Assembly (NCBI GenBank): GCA_021292165.1
Contig: JAHFWL010001009.1
Location: 1-64,000 of the forward strand
From: Shinisaurus crocodilurus
Taxonomy: Eukaryota; Chordata; Lepidosauria; Squamata; Shinisauridae
DNA: 64,000 nucleotides
Direction of reading: 5' to 3'
Made by a program: the position numbers and the translations under genes. The notes under the pieces are model-generated. The model saw only the letters and a list, made by a program, of their open reading frames with translations, did no database searches and was not told the DNA's origin. Each line of letters opens with the position of its first letter. Position 1 is the stretch's first letter. Positions 22,580 to 32,945 of this stretch are shown one piece after another.

Positions 22580-23420
22580 CAATGTCACAAGTTTAAGTTC
22601 ATTATATTGATGCTAGATCATTGTGGGCATAGTTTTCAGAAGTGCTCAATATCAATAACTGAGTCACCAATCTCATTGCAGTACAATGCAAGGCGCAGGT
22701 GTTTGTAGAACAGAATGCCTTGTGTCAGATCAGGTCTTCAGAGCTTCTCTTCCCTTCCCATTCCCCTTGGCCACAGATCCTGGATGAGGCTCAAAGAGGC
22801 TACCATCTGGACTCAGCCAGAATTGATGTAACCAGACCTAGCTTGGCCTGTTTCTTTCTCCACATTGTGATTGCAAGAGAAGCATACCGTATATATATAT
22901 TCATTCATTCATTCCATGTGGCTAAAGTGTATCCAGCTTAACATTTGAAGGTCAGCACATGACACCTGTCCTCCCATGACACAGAAGTCATCCTCTGGCT
23001 ATGGAATCCAGCCTTTAAAGGCACTGACAAGAAAGAACTTGTCAAAAAATCTGCCTGCGGGAACTGCTAGATGTTAACCACTTTTGAAGCACTCAGCCCA
23101 TGTGTTACAGGAGCTTAGATGTGCACAGGTGGACTGTCTTAGCCCCAAGTGTGAATCTTCTGCATTAGTAGACCTTGTTGTAGTTACACTGCAGTCATTT
23201 AGTGGCTCTCTGTCTCATGTCATATCTCTAGAGTAGGCTTGGATGCTGCTCATCTATCCAGGTAAGCTCCTTTGCATCAGCACTCTCCTCCCAACACCGA
23301 TCTCTGTTCCTTTGCATGAGGCAGGAAAATGAAGCAAATACCTTGGATAATAAAAGACAATTCAAGGCCTGCAACCAATTTTTTTGGTAGTATCTTACAA
23401 TGTAGTATGTGTACAGCAAC
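22580..23420. other. Intergenic DNA, nothing recognised
   Basis: No coding or RNA feature found. There is a short TTCA repeat near 22899-22915. Confidence 0.45.
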
Positions 23421-23423
23421 CAT

Positions 23424-23431
23424 CATTATTT

Positions 23432-23473
<42 letters not shown>

Positions 23474-23475
23474 TA
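23424..23475. repeat. (ATC)n microsatellite
   Basis: About 15 ATC units, directly joined to TTTA repeats and then to a CATTT pentamer array (23486-23515). Confidence 0.95.
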
Positions 23476-23640
23476 TTTATTTATTCATTTCATTTCATTT
23501 CATTTCATTTCATTTCTATACTGCCCAATAGCCTGGATGGTTGTCTCTGGATGGTTTACAACAATTATAAAATTTTACAATAACAATACAATTTTACAAT
23601 AACAATACAATATAAAAATACAAACAATAAAAACATCAAA
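23476..23640 (-). mobile_element. LINE/SINE 3' tail fragment
   Basis: On the minus strand: GTAAACCATCCAGAGACAAC, then GGCTATTGGGCAGTATAGAA and repeated ATGAA. It is the same type of tail as 4664-4740. The A-rich part near 23580-23640 (ACAATAACAATAC repeated) lies on its 5' side. Confidence 0.55.
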
Positions 23641-24077
23641 AAAAATTGCACTAGACATTTAAAAAACAATTTTAAAGTTGCCTAGGGTCCACAATGTATT
23701 GTATATATATTTCTCTCCCCCCCCCAGTTATTTGTATTTTTTTGATGTGATATTCCTTTGACTTGAAAAAGTAACACTTTATTTTTGAAGGTTGTTTCTG
23801 GGGAGTAACTAATATGCCACTATTTGGACTTCAGGAGTGCCCCCATACCTAGAACTCAGGATACAAAAATGCTCATCAACTACTGAAATAAAAATTAGAC
23901 CAGCAGAGCCTACCAGCAGAGGTTGCAAGTATGGGACACGTTTGCGAAAAACTTTCATTTGGCTCCAGATTTGTTGGTGTTTTTAGGTCAGGTTATTATT
24001 ATGCATTTAAATTGTTTTGGTGTGAAAGTATGATTTTATGGTTGTTTTATTGGTATGCGTTGAGTGAATATTGTAAG

Positions 24078-24480
24078 GGGGCAATCCTACGACTGCTAGA
24101 TGTTGTCTCGATGGCCGTAGGATAGGTCGGAGTCCCAACTCTGATTGCAGAGTGCCCTCCCTCCACCCTCACAGCCGTCATGGTTCTTTCCATGCCAGCT
24201 ACTGCTCCAAAGTTCCAAGTGCAACTTCAGAGCACGTGCCGGGGGAGGGTGTTCTGGGGGCGGGGAGGGGAGGAGTGAGTCTTTGCCAAGATAGGACATA
24301 TCCCAGTGGGGCCTCAGCTCCTCCTCCTCGTGAGCAGGGACAAAAGACATAGATGGCTGAAATTGGCTGTCTATGTATTTTGCAGGGTGAGGGAAGCGTG
24401 GAGGCAATCCTTGCCTGCACGCTCCTCCCAAGCTTGATTGGATGCCTGTGATCCTCTGAGTTTGGAGGGTGACTTACAGG
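24078..24480. repeat. GC-richer dispersed repeat, CAATCCTA ends
   Basis: It starts GGGGGCAATCCTACG and includes TTCTTTCCATGCCAGCT, which recurs at 27913-27930 in a second copy of similar layout (27630-28070). Class unknown. Overlapping open frames on both strands are not protein-like. Confidence 0.45.
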
Positions 24481-24599
24481 TAGTAGCCACATTGGATGGC
24501 ACCACCCGCCTCCTAGAGATGGGTGAACATGTGACGTTCAAGTTTGTTGCAGTTCTTAGAATCCTTCCTCGAAGCACATTTCACCTTGTTTGCATTCCT

Positions 24600-24900
24600 G
24601 AACCCATGCATCTTTTTTCCGATCAGGAAAAATGCACATTTTTAACAGTGCATATTTTTCCTGATCAAAAATGTGCACGCACACACACACACACACACAC
24701 ACACCACATAGGCTAAAGCATTAAAATGTGCATTTGGGAGTGGAAATTCACATTAGCGCAGGTGCTCAGGTGCACACTTTTGGAAGGGCACACGTGTACA
24801 AGTGTACACTTGTGAAAGTTTCCTAAGAATTGTGTTCCCTGCTCATGTTTGCATTTGAGGTTGCAAATATGGGACACGTTTGCATGATTTGTGAACAGGG
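24600..24900. repeat. Remnant with GTGCACA repeats and (AC)n
   Basis: It includes an inverted pair TTTTCCGATCAGGAAAAATG against CATATTTTTCCTGATCAAAA, an AC microsatellite at 24678-24703, and several GTGTACA/GTGCACA motifs. It is similar in content to 29180-29470. Confidence 0.5.
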
Positions 24901-24903
24901 TAG

Positions 24904-25900
24904 GGTATAATCATTTCAAATAAATGAATCCATGAAAGAGAAGCAATGGGCCAGAGTGGGTGATTATTCTTTTCCCTGCCTCATGCTTTTTTTCCTGCAA
25001 GCCATCCATGCATGCCCTCCAGAAACTTTTACCTTGATGTAGATTCCAGCTGCATGTTTGTTGTGTGGGAAAGAAGCTAGAAGGAATGGCATGAAGGGGT
25101 TGGGTTGTTGGGAGAAAGCATTGGGCAAGGGAAAGAAACTTTGCTACTACTAATCACACACACACACACACACACACGCACACACTTCTACTATCATCTC
25201 CTTGGCAGTGACCAATGACACCACATCTTCTTGGCAGCCATCTTGGCTATATGTCAAATGGCAGAAGAGCTTAGGAAGGCATTATATAGAAAGAATTGGA
25301 CAATTGGTTTAAAATGTATATTCACTTATGTTTTTGTGATGAAACAAACCTTCATTACAGATGGATGAAAAATCCTGCCTCAAACCCTGTGCAGGGTAAG
25401 TTGTTGTCACATTTTATGAATCCAGGGAAAGATGAATCTACATAATGCCCTGAATATGAAATCAGGTGGGGAGCACATCTTGTGAAAGCAGATCATTTTA
25501 AAAAATTTTACCGTGGGGCTCAGGTTTCATCAGCCACACAGGTAAAATATGAGAAGACAGTTGGACAGGAGGGAAACATCCCAGCAGATTTATTTTGGAA
25601 TCCATTGTAACAGATGAATGGGCGGTTTGCTGGATGACCTCCAAAAGAGACCAAGAAAATATTAGAAGATTCCCAGCCCAATTCTGACAAAAGGTATGAA
25701 TGAGAAATTCAACAACCTCCTCAGAGAGATGCTCAGCAGCAGCAGCAGCAGCAGCAGTCCTGTGATGGCAAAGATTGGCCTTGGAGATGGAGATGATGAT
25801 GTGCTCATTGGGAGAGAGGAATCAGGCTAGAATCCATGCATTGGACAAGAGATCATATGCGTTTGCAGATGGAATTCACCAAAACACCACAAGTCTGGCT
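24904..25900. other. Intergenic DNA with microsatellites
   Basis: An AC tract lies at 25155-25187 and a CAG run of eight units at 25734-25757. The CAG run is in no credible reading frame. No gene recognised. Confidence 0.5.
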
Positions 25901-25929
25901 CAGAATCTATGTAACTCACATTTCTCAGT

Positions 25930-26560
25930 AACTATGGATGGATCTGTCCATTTCAGATTCACTCAGTTTCTCATTTTTTTCCAATTTGTTTAATCCCTTT
26001 TCTGCATCAGTTTGTGATCTATTTATTTTTTAAAAAAGGTTTGCACAAAAATGCATACTCATTAACGTGTGTTTATCCTAATACCGTATACAAATTTTTG
26101 TCCAGGTGTACACAATTTTGGTTGCATTTCCCCTTGTATGTAGATTTTTTTGTACAAACCTTTTCCTCATATACACATTTTTCAAGTAATTTATCCTAAT
26201 TTTGCATTTTATTTTCTTGTATATAATTTTGTGTGCACTTTTCCCTATTTGTGATTTAAAAAAAAAAAAAAAAACTGCACAAAATGTCATATTCATTTCT
26301 GTGTGCACTTATCCATAATATACTCATTGTTGTATGCATGTTTTATTTATATACATAATTGTGTGCACACTTCTAATATACAATCTTTTGCAAGCAATTT
26401 CCCCCAATATAATGTGTTTTTGTATTTTATTTTCACTAATAAACATATTTTCCTGTGCACTTTCCCCCAACCGACACATTTTTGTATGCATTTTTTCATT
26501 GGAGAACTGCATTGCAAAATTTGGAACAGTGTGAATATGGAAGAATGACTGCCTTTTGGT
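25930..26560. mobile_element. Degraded element with about 33-base internal periodicity
   Basis: Between 26030 and 26520 the phrase CACATTTTTGTATGCATTTT with variants (GTGTGCACTTTTCCCTA) recurs at roughly 31-35 base intervals. GGATGGATCTGTCC at 25936 matches the terminus region of the family defined at 17247-17677, in opposite orientation. A poly-A stretch is at 26258-26273. Small open frames in all phases are repeat artefacts. Confidence 0.6.
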
Positions 26561-27150
26561 TTGCAAAGAGGTCAGAGAAGTGCAAATTAGGAAAGTTCAT
26601 ATTAACATTTGAACTAGACAAATTTCTCCTCCACCCTTATTGGTGCAAGGTAATCAAAAGGTTAGAACTGGAACGAGTACAAACCTCATATCAATATGTG
26701 GTTCTTTCTCTAATGGAAAGAACCACAGAACAGCTCAATACAAGAAGAGGAACGAGAGGAGTAATTAGTCTGGCTGGAATGAAGTAGCAAAGTTTAGCCA
26801 ATCCATGGTGAGATATAGAACATAGTATAAGATCTATCTAATTAAAAGAATCTGCAGAGTCTTACCTACGCCGGGAGCAGGCCATCCTCACCTCACCCCC
26901 ATTATTATTAAAGGGCCATATAAAAATGCTGTTAATAAATAAAATTATTACATAATTAAATTGGCACCAGTGTAAATTAAGAATATTTGTGGATCTTTAA
27001 AGCCCTTGCTACTGAAACTCCAAGGACTATGCCTGATCGAAGCTGTTGGGCTAAAATCCTTCCAGCTGCCTCTTTCCAATGCCACATTTTTGCAATTTTC
27101 CCTTTTGCCACAAGCAATGCTGATAATCTAGGAGAAATTTTGTTCAGTTC
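26561..27150. other. Intergenic DNA, nothing recognised
   Basis: AT-rich, without supported features. Confidence 0.45.
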
Positions 27151-27615
27151 ACAATTTAATGTGAAGTTACTTAATTTCATACTTTCAAACCAATATGTGA
27201 ACCAGAAACTCAGTTATCCTTCTAAATCCACACAGTTCTCTGAATTGTTCAACGGGGTTTTCCAATCGAAGAATGCATATAAATATATATATCTCGAGGG
27301 AAGATGCACACGCACACAAATCACTATCGTGCCAATAACATTCGAAAATGTGTTGGGAAAATTGCTTGCTTGTCGAATGCGTATATTAGGCAAAATTGCA
27401 TATAAAATGCATGCACTGGGAGACTTGCACACAAAAATGCATACCAAAAAAATGTTCATGCACACAGGAATGCAATATTTATTATTAATCAGAATTAATA
27501 CACATTATATATATTTATTATTATTCAGACTTAATAAATATTCAGAGTTAATGAACTGCATTGTTCAGAGTTAATAATAACAAATATCATATTATTTAGA
27601 GTTAATAAATATAGG
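27150..27615. mobile_element. Second degraded copy of the ATGCA-periodic family
   Basis: AATGCATATAAAT, GCACACAAAAATGCATAC and related motifs are spaced as in 17395-17560. The right part (27478-27610) is an expansion of ATTCAGAGTTAATAA units. The open frame through it has no protein-family features. Confidence 0.5.
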
Positions 27616-27629
27616 AATGAGATATTTAG

Positions 27630-28070
27630 GGCACAATCCAAGCAAGATGAGCAGGAGCCTCCGAACTCAGAGGCTCACACTCATCCAGTGCAGAATGGGA
27701 GGAGCAGCAGAGGTGATTTTTGCTTTCCTGCTCCTCCTGCTCCGCATTTTCACTAGATGGCCACTTCCAGAGGGGGAAGGGAGGAGGCTGCAGCAGCTAC
27801 AGGATACCTCATACCTTAGCCACCCCAGTCTCTTCCCCTCCGCGTCCCCTAAAACACCCCTTTTACAGCCTTTCCGAGGTTGCTTTCCCAACCTTGCAGA
27901 GCAGCCAGTGCAGTTCTTTCCATGCCAGCTGAGAAGGGGGAGGGGAAGGGGATCAGAACTGTGATTCCCCAGCTCCAAGGTCGGAGTCGGAGCACTGTCT
28001 CTGACTTTGGAGCTGGGGATCCTAACTATCCTATGGCTCCCCAGATGCTGTCTAGGGAAAATAAGATAGT
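27630..28070. repeat. GC-richer dispersed repeat, second copy
   Basis: It contains GGGCACAATCCAAGC at the left, TTCTTTCCATGCCAGCTGAG in the interior, and CTATGGCTCCCCAGATGCTG then TCTAGGGAAA at the right. A short homologous piece near 10381-10440 also has TGCTGTCTAGGGGGG. See 24078-24480. Confidence 0.45.
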
Positions 28071-28079
28071 TCCCTTATT

Positions 28080-28313
28080 TATTTATTATATTTATACCCC
28101 ACCTTTTTTCCGCAAGGAACCCAAGGCGGCTTACACAGTCCTCCTCCTCTCCATTTTATCCTCACAACAACCCTGTGAGGTAGGTGAGGCTGAGAGTCAG
28201 TGACTGGCCCAAAGTCACCCAGTGAGTTTCATGGCCGAGTGGGGACTAGAACCCGGATCTCCCGAGTCCCAGTCCAACACTCTCACCACTACGCCACACT
28301 GGCTCAAATCAAA
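28080..28313 (-). mobile_element. tRNA-derived SINE, near full length
   Basis: Minus-strand copy of the 10543-10775 family, with TATTTATACCCCACC, CCTCACAACAACCCTGTGAG, a B-box complement at AACCCGGATCTC, and a 5' end near CCACACTGGC. It appears to be the least degraded copy here. Confidence 0.9.
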
Positions 28314-28689
28314 TAATAATTTGATGATTATTATTATACAGTAGTTCCATTATCCTTGGTCTCCCAGCCTTACTAAGCCTCTGAGCTGCTTTTACTAAGT
28401 CTTTGAACAAGCTGTAATTGGGGTTTTATCTATCATCTTCAGAAATAGACTTAATTATATCATATTAAAAAGGACAAAAGCACACCATTTACAATTATTT
28501 TAATAGTTGCCAATATATCATATCGTATTTAATGTCTTACTGAGTCCATCCAGGGAACCTCCAGAGTGTGTGTCCCTATCAACCCACCCTAATTAAACTA
28601 TGGAGGATCTTTAGACAATCTAATCTGAGGCTTTCTAGTAAATCCATTCCTGATGTAAAAAATTACTCAAATTCCCAGTACTGAATTTG

Positions 28690-29045
28690 AACATGTGAAC
28701 ATGTAAAAAAGCTGCCTTATATTGAGTCAGACCATTGGTTCTTCTAGCCTAGCATTGCCTGCACCAGGGGTGAACAACTTGTGGTTCTCCAGATGTTTTG
28801 GCCTCCAATTACCATCAGCCCCAGTCTTACATAGTCAGTGGTGAGGGATGATTGGATTTGTAGGCCAAAACAGCTGGAAGGCCACATGTTGCCCACCCCT
28901 TCTCTACTCTGATCATGGACAGTGGCTCTCCATGGTCTCAGGCAGAGGTCACCTGATCTTTTTAGCTGGAGAGGCAAGAGACAAAACTTGGCACTTTCTC
29001 CATGCAAAACATGTGCTCTACCACTGAGCTATGGCCCTCCCAAAG
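28690..29045 (-). mobile_element. Second tRNA-like SINE family, interrupted by a MITE
   Basis: On the minus strand the head is GGGCCATAGCTCAGTGGTAG and AGCACATGTTTTGCATG, a tRNA-like A-box region. The 3' end is near 28690-28740, with GTCTGACTCAATATAAGGCA and GCTTTTTTACATG. The hAT-type piece at 28765-28900 sits inside it. Partial plus-strand relatives lie at 51893-52040, 35836-35945 and 36806-36895. Confidence 0.7.
28765..28900. mobile_element. hAT-type MITE nested in a SINE
   Basis: The left end CAGGGGTGAACAACTTGTGG pairs with the right end CCACATGTTGCCCACCCCT, and CCAGATGTTTTGGCC pairs with GGCCAAAACAGCTGG. The arms bracket a TATGTAGTCAG-like centre. It interrupts the SINE at 28690-29045, so it is the younger insertion. 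Confidence 0.7.
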
Positions 29046-29179
29046 CAAGTCAATTATTGATAGTCAATCATTTCAGAGGCAATATGTTCATAATTCAGCG
29101 GTCTGTTTTATCATGGCTTAGGGATCAGAGAGTGAGCAATGTTCAAGCTCATCAAGGTTCTGTGTTTTCCACGTCAATA

Positions 29180-29470
29180 TTTGTCCTGCCTCTTTTTTTC
29201 TCCAAACAGGAAAAGTGTGCATTTTTGAACATGCAAAATGTGCACTTTGCCCCCATAAGCTAAATTGTGAAAATGCATTGGGAGGGGGATGTACATTTTT
29301 GGAAGTGTGTTCTTGCACAAGTGCACACCTTTGAGCATGAATGCAAATTTGGGGAATTGAGAAAATTTCCCGAGAATTACCCTCCTGCTTGCATTCACAT
29401 TTGGGATTGTGAATGGGACATGTTCACATGATTTGCAAACAGGAATGAAATTCTCGAACATCCCTGTACA
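29180..29470. mobile_element. DNA-transposon remnant with CATCCCTG end
   Basis: The right end reads CGAACATCCCTG. The interior has repeated GTGCA and CATTTTTG motifs and a sentence-like similarity to 24600-24900 (TTGCAAACAGG, GGGACATGTTCACATGATTT). The left end is not found. Confidence 0.5.
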
Positions 29471-29509
29471 TGGCTTCCTAACATACTGAATGTGCTGAAA
29501 CTTAGCATT

Positions 29510-29760
29510 TACAAGAGAGGGCCTTCTTGGCAGGGAATTCCAAAATGTGGGAGCAGACACCAAGAAGGCCCTCTCTTGTGTTCCTGCAAAACATCCTTCA
29601 GGTGATGGAGGGACAGACAGAAGGGCCTCTCCCATGGCTGAGGGTCTTAAAACCCAGGCAGGTTGACATGGGACAATATGATCTTTCAAATAACCTGGTC
29701 CCATGCTGTGCAGGGCACTTTACTAAACCTAGGTGGCGCACGCCTATCAGGGCACAGGAT
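29510..29760 (-). pseudogene. L2 LINE C-terminal fragment
   Basis: Minus-strand translation contains GPGYLKDH near 29700, RAFLVSAPTFWNSLPRR near 29540 and flanking sequence in the order expected for the extreme C-terminus of an L2 polyprotein. This is the same region as residues 150-200 of the fragment at 46123-46782. Coding continues past the L2 block into unrelated sequence, so the reading frame there is chance. The 3' edge holds a perfect 20-bp inverted duplication (29514-29579). Confidence 0.7.
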
Positions 29761-30044
29761 CAAGCATGTGGGAAGGTAGATTTATTTTATTTATTAAGGA
29801 AATACATTATTTTAGTTATTAAGGAAAATGGGGGTGGGGGTGGAACTTACCTGCTTGAGCAATTATGTATTGTATCCTAGAGAGTAGATTAGGATGGGGG
29901 GATGGAGGAGGAGGCTCACGGTGATGTGATGTCAAAAAATGCTGACTTGACTTTGGGCCTTTACAGATCAGACCCAGCTAGATAGATACAAATTCCATGT
30001 AATGCACCATCATCGTGGAGTTTGCATTCCCTCGGCACAGGGCT

Positions 30045-30240
30045 GGCCCTATCATTAGGCACAGCGATGCTGTAAGGCAGAGAACAGGCTGTAAAGTGTT
30101 GGCAAAGAGATCTGTTTGTGACTTGCAACCTGCTCTGTGCTCCCTAAGCTCGCCCGCTGCTCGCAGGTGCAGTGGAGGGACATGTTCTTTCACCAGTGTT
30201 GAAGTAAAATTCAACTGCCAGTCTGGTCAGCGTCTATATA
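30045..30240. mobile_element. Fragment related to the CAGGGC hAT family
   Basis: It begins CAGGGCTGGCCCTATCATTA and carries GAAGTAAAATTCAACTGCC then AGTCTGGTCAGC, phrases repeated in 38390-38440 of the element at 38229-38516. The right terminus is missing. Confidence 0.55.
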
Positions 30241-30700
30241 TGGATGGGGAGAAGGGCCCATGCTTTACTTACCAAGAAATACTAAAAACCACTGTTAAAA
30301 TACATATATAACAATAAACAGTTACAACTCATGACGACGACAAAAATAAATAAATAAATAAAAATAATAAAATGCAGCAACCTCATAATCAATTACAAGC
30401 CAGGGAAGGCTTGCATAAACAAGTTTTCAGAAGGAATGTAAAGCTCACTACATTTTACGTGGCATGATGAGCCAGTGATGATATGGTTCAGGTCAGGGAT
30501 GGGGACTCGGACTCGAGGACTCGACTCGTGAGTCGGACTGAGTCCCCCCTCTGACTCGACTCGGACTCGAGTCCCAATATTTTTAATGGGACTCGAGACT
30601 CGACTCGGGACTCGAGACCAAGGACTCTTCAACATCCCTGGGCTGTGCCAGAAGGAGTGGAGAGGAGCGTGATTGCCGGCGAAAAGCGCATGGAAGAGAG

Positions 30701-30985
30701 GTGTGCCGCTGCTCGGCCACTATGGACGGCTATCAGGAGTGCAGCCCCAACAGTGTGTCAAGATTTATTTTGATTGATGTGTTGCGTACTTGGGAGAGGC
30801 AGAAGAAGGACTTGAGATTACTCTGTGTAGCTGCTCTGAGTGTGTTTCTGGTTCCAGCAAGTTCATCACCAGTGAAGCGGGTGTTCAGTGAGGGTGGAAT
30901 TGTGATGAGATCTCACCGTTTCAGAATGGGGGCCAAACATTTAGAAAAAATCATGTTCCTCAAATGCAACATGGATAAGTTTTAG
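30701..30985 (+). pseudogene. hAT transposase C-terminal dimerisation region, partial
   Basis: About 94 open residues end at a natural stop. Residues near 45-90 contain a block ending SSSPVKRVFSEGG, then MRSHRFRM and LEKIMFLKCN, the pattern of the hAT C-terminal dimerisation domain (S-x-x-x-ER/KRVFS-x-x-G, then R-x-R-x, then a V/M-FL-K/H block). The BED finger and the catalytic RNase H-like core are absent and no start codon is seen. The remainder was probably lost by internal deletion, leaving a non-autonomous element. Confidence 0.8.
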
Positions 30986-31044
30986 GAAGTACAGCAAGTT
31001 TATTTTTTAAAATCATTTTTCTAAAATGCAACCTTTCAGACATT

Positions 31045-31250
31045 TTGGGCTTGGCTGCCTCTGCCTGCCTGTCTGGGGTTCCCAGCCTCCTCTGCCTGCC
31101 TGGTCTCTTCTTGACCAGTTCAACAGTTGAATTGTCCAAGACAAAGGCCTCTGCCTGCCTGTTTTGGGGTTCCCTGCCTCCTCTGCCTGCCTGGTTATTT
31201 TGGGTTTTTCTGCCTGGTCTGTTCTTGCCAAAATCAGTTGCAGAGTTTTG
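31045..31250 (+). repeat. Two-unit tandem duplication inside the hAT element
   Basis: CCTCTGCCTGCCTG followed by GGGGTTCC recurs at about 31054 and 31148, each followed by CCTCTGCCTGCCTGGT. It lies between the transposase stop and the AATAAA and gives long frames on both strands that are not genes. Confidence 0.7.
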
Positions 31251-31491
31251 AAATAAAAAGGCACACTTGTGCCTAGAATTTATTTAAGCCACACATCTGA
31301 AGTAGCCTTATTTTGTTGGGGAAAAACCCCATTGATTTTAATAGGGACTCGTGGAGTCAGCTTTGGGAGTGACTCGTGACTCGTGAGTCACCATTTTGGA
31401 CCAAGGACTCGGACTCAAGACTCGGGTCCAAAGACTTGTGACTCGACTCGTGACTCGAGACCAAGGACTCTTCAACATCCCTGGTTCAGGT

Positions 31492-32550
31492 TCTCTGAAT
31501 TTTGCAGCCCGTAACAAAAGAAATAACTTCATTAAAGCAGAAACTCAGGTTCATCCTAACTAACTTCTGGCTTTGGTTAGAGTCAGGATGATGATTCAGA
31601 ACACTTGGCTGTTCCCTCCTCTTTGCTACCCTCACGTATTCAGTGAGATAGCTATTTACCAAGAGAGAATTTCAGTGATTCAGAATTAACAATGAGGTGA
31701 TCTTGAAAGGAGTGCAACATAATTTGCTTCAAAGAAGGAAAAAACGCAGTCTTTAATGTAACCCAGGCAACATACCATTTAGTTCATCTCCTTGTGAGCT
31801 CGATCTTCCCCTTTCTCTCTCACACTTCTGATTGCAGGGATGTGAATACAGGCTTCTTCTTCTTTTGGATTAAAAAAAAAAATCTTCCCCCATAAACCTC
31901 TTCAGTTGTGCACTCAGCATCCTTTCTGTTGTTGATGTTGGCTCCTTTGTTACATGATGACAATTTGAAGAGCAATATCTTCATGAGAAATCCTATTCAA
32001 CCCAAACAATTAATGCTCAGGACATATGCATTTTTTTAAAAAAAAAAATGAGTATTACATTTTCCTCTCCTTGGAGTTAGAGCAGGGACACAGCACTGCC
32101 AGTAGATTGGAGAAACATTAAAGTTTCCCAATGTGGCACCAAGAGGTGATTTCTACAGAGCTAAATGGTGATGGTGGAGAGAAGGCAAAGAAATGACAAT
32201 CAAAGCAAAACCAATTCCTCCGTAGTGTCGTTGGTCAGAGCTTTTGCGCTCAAATGACAGGGACTCAGACCCATTGTGACAGGCCCCTTTACCTACTGTT
32301 TTGAGAGGCTACATGGGGATATGATTTGGCAAAAATTGGAGGTGATGTGGCATGTGGATTTCATTGAGCACTCCCTCTACCCCAAGTCCCTGAAACCTTC
32401 CCCTATAACTTGAGCACTGCAGGGTTTTTAATATTTCCCCTGAATTTCATATGTTCATCTCATTTCCTCAGGCTGTCTGCCTTCTCCACTGGGGAGGCCA
32501 TGTATGAATCACCAAAAAAGAAAAAAGAAAGGAAGGAAGGAAAAGAAACA
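31492..32550. other. Intergenic DNA, nothing recognised
   Basis: Poly-A patches at 31871-31881 and 32035-32048. No coding or RNA gene. Confidence 0.45.
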
Positions 32551-32554
32551 CATC

Positions 32555-32945
32555 ACCCAAAAGAGGACACCAATTTGCATGAAATTTGCATATGCTAATC
32601 TATTTATTTATTTCATTTATTAATCGCCCATCTGGCCAGCCACCCGGCCACCCTGGGCAATGTACAATTAAAACAATACAATAAAATAAAATCTAGATGC
32701 ATAGATGCAAATTTAGAAATAATGATTATAATTTAAACAGCAATACAGTACATCTCAGCCTAGTGTGGAAGACTATGACCATTTTCTGCCTTGCTCAGTC
32801 TGCTAACTGTTGGTGCTAATGGTTGGCAGGCAGCTTCAAGAGCCCCTGGGTTCTCCTTTCTTAGGGTCCTTTTCTTTTAAACAAGACTTTGAGTGGGCAG
32901 CCCTTCAAATAGAGAACTGTCTTCTAAAAGAGGACACATGGCCAC
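32555..32945. mobile_element. DNA transposon (GAGGACA family) with nested L2 tail
   Basis: The left end AAAAGAGGACACCAATTTG and right end TCTAAAAGAGGACACATGG bracket sequence collinear with 38949-39300 (GCATATGCTAAT, CAGTACATCTC, GTGTGGAAGACT, CAAATAGAGAACTG). The L2 3' tail at 32600-32690 interrupts it. No coding. Confidence 0.6.
32600..32690 (-). mobile_element. L2-like LINE 3' tail, nested
   Basis: On the minus strand: TACATTGCCCAGGGTGGCCG, GGCTGGCCAGATGGGCGATT and AATAAATGAAATAAAT. It is very similar to the 3' end of the L2 copy at 45984-46800 (minus strand). It lies at a point where the host repeat has GCTAAT continuing directly in its sister copy (39000 region), so the insertion site is defined. 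Confidence 0.75.

Larger units (their letters stand above)
30494..31483 (+). mobile_element. hAT transposon remnant, 990 bp, exact 8-bp target duplication
   Basis: The outer ends are CAGGGATGGGGACTC (left) and GAGTCCTTGGTCTCGAGTC read inward from CAGGGATGTTGAA (right end, reverse strand). GTTCAGGT lies immediately outside both ends (30486-30493 and 31484-31491). The motif GACTCG occurs 11 times in the left 147 bp and 8 times in the right 150 bp, in both orientations overall, suggesting subterminal transposase-binding arrays (inferred). A second copy of the right terminus, CTTCAACATCCCTG, ends at 30640 inside the element. The interior carries a transposase C-terminus (30701-30985) and an AATAAA at 31252. 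Confidence 0.88.

Noticed and set aside
25734..25757. CAG repeat as part of a polyglutamine exon
   Set aside because: No surrounding open frame with exon features; eight units only.
26987..27574. 195-codon open frame
   Set aside because: It covers the ATGCA-periodic repeat; composition follows the repeat and no domain is visible.
28997..29040. tRNA gene on the minus strand
   Set aside because: The tRNA-like head belongs to a dispersed SINE and lacks an intact second half next to it.
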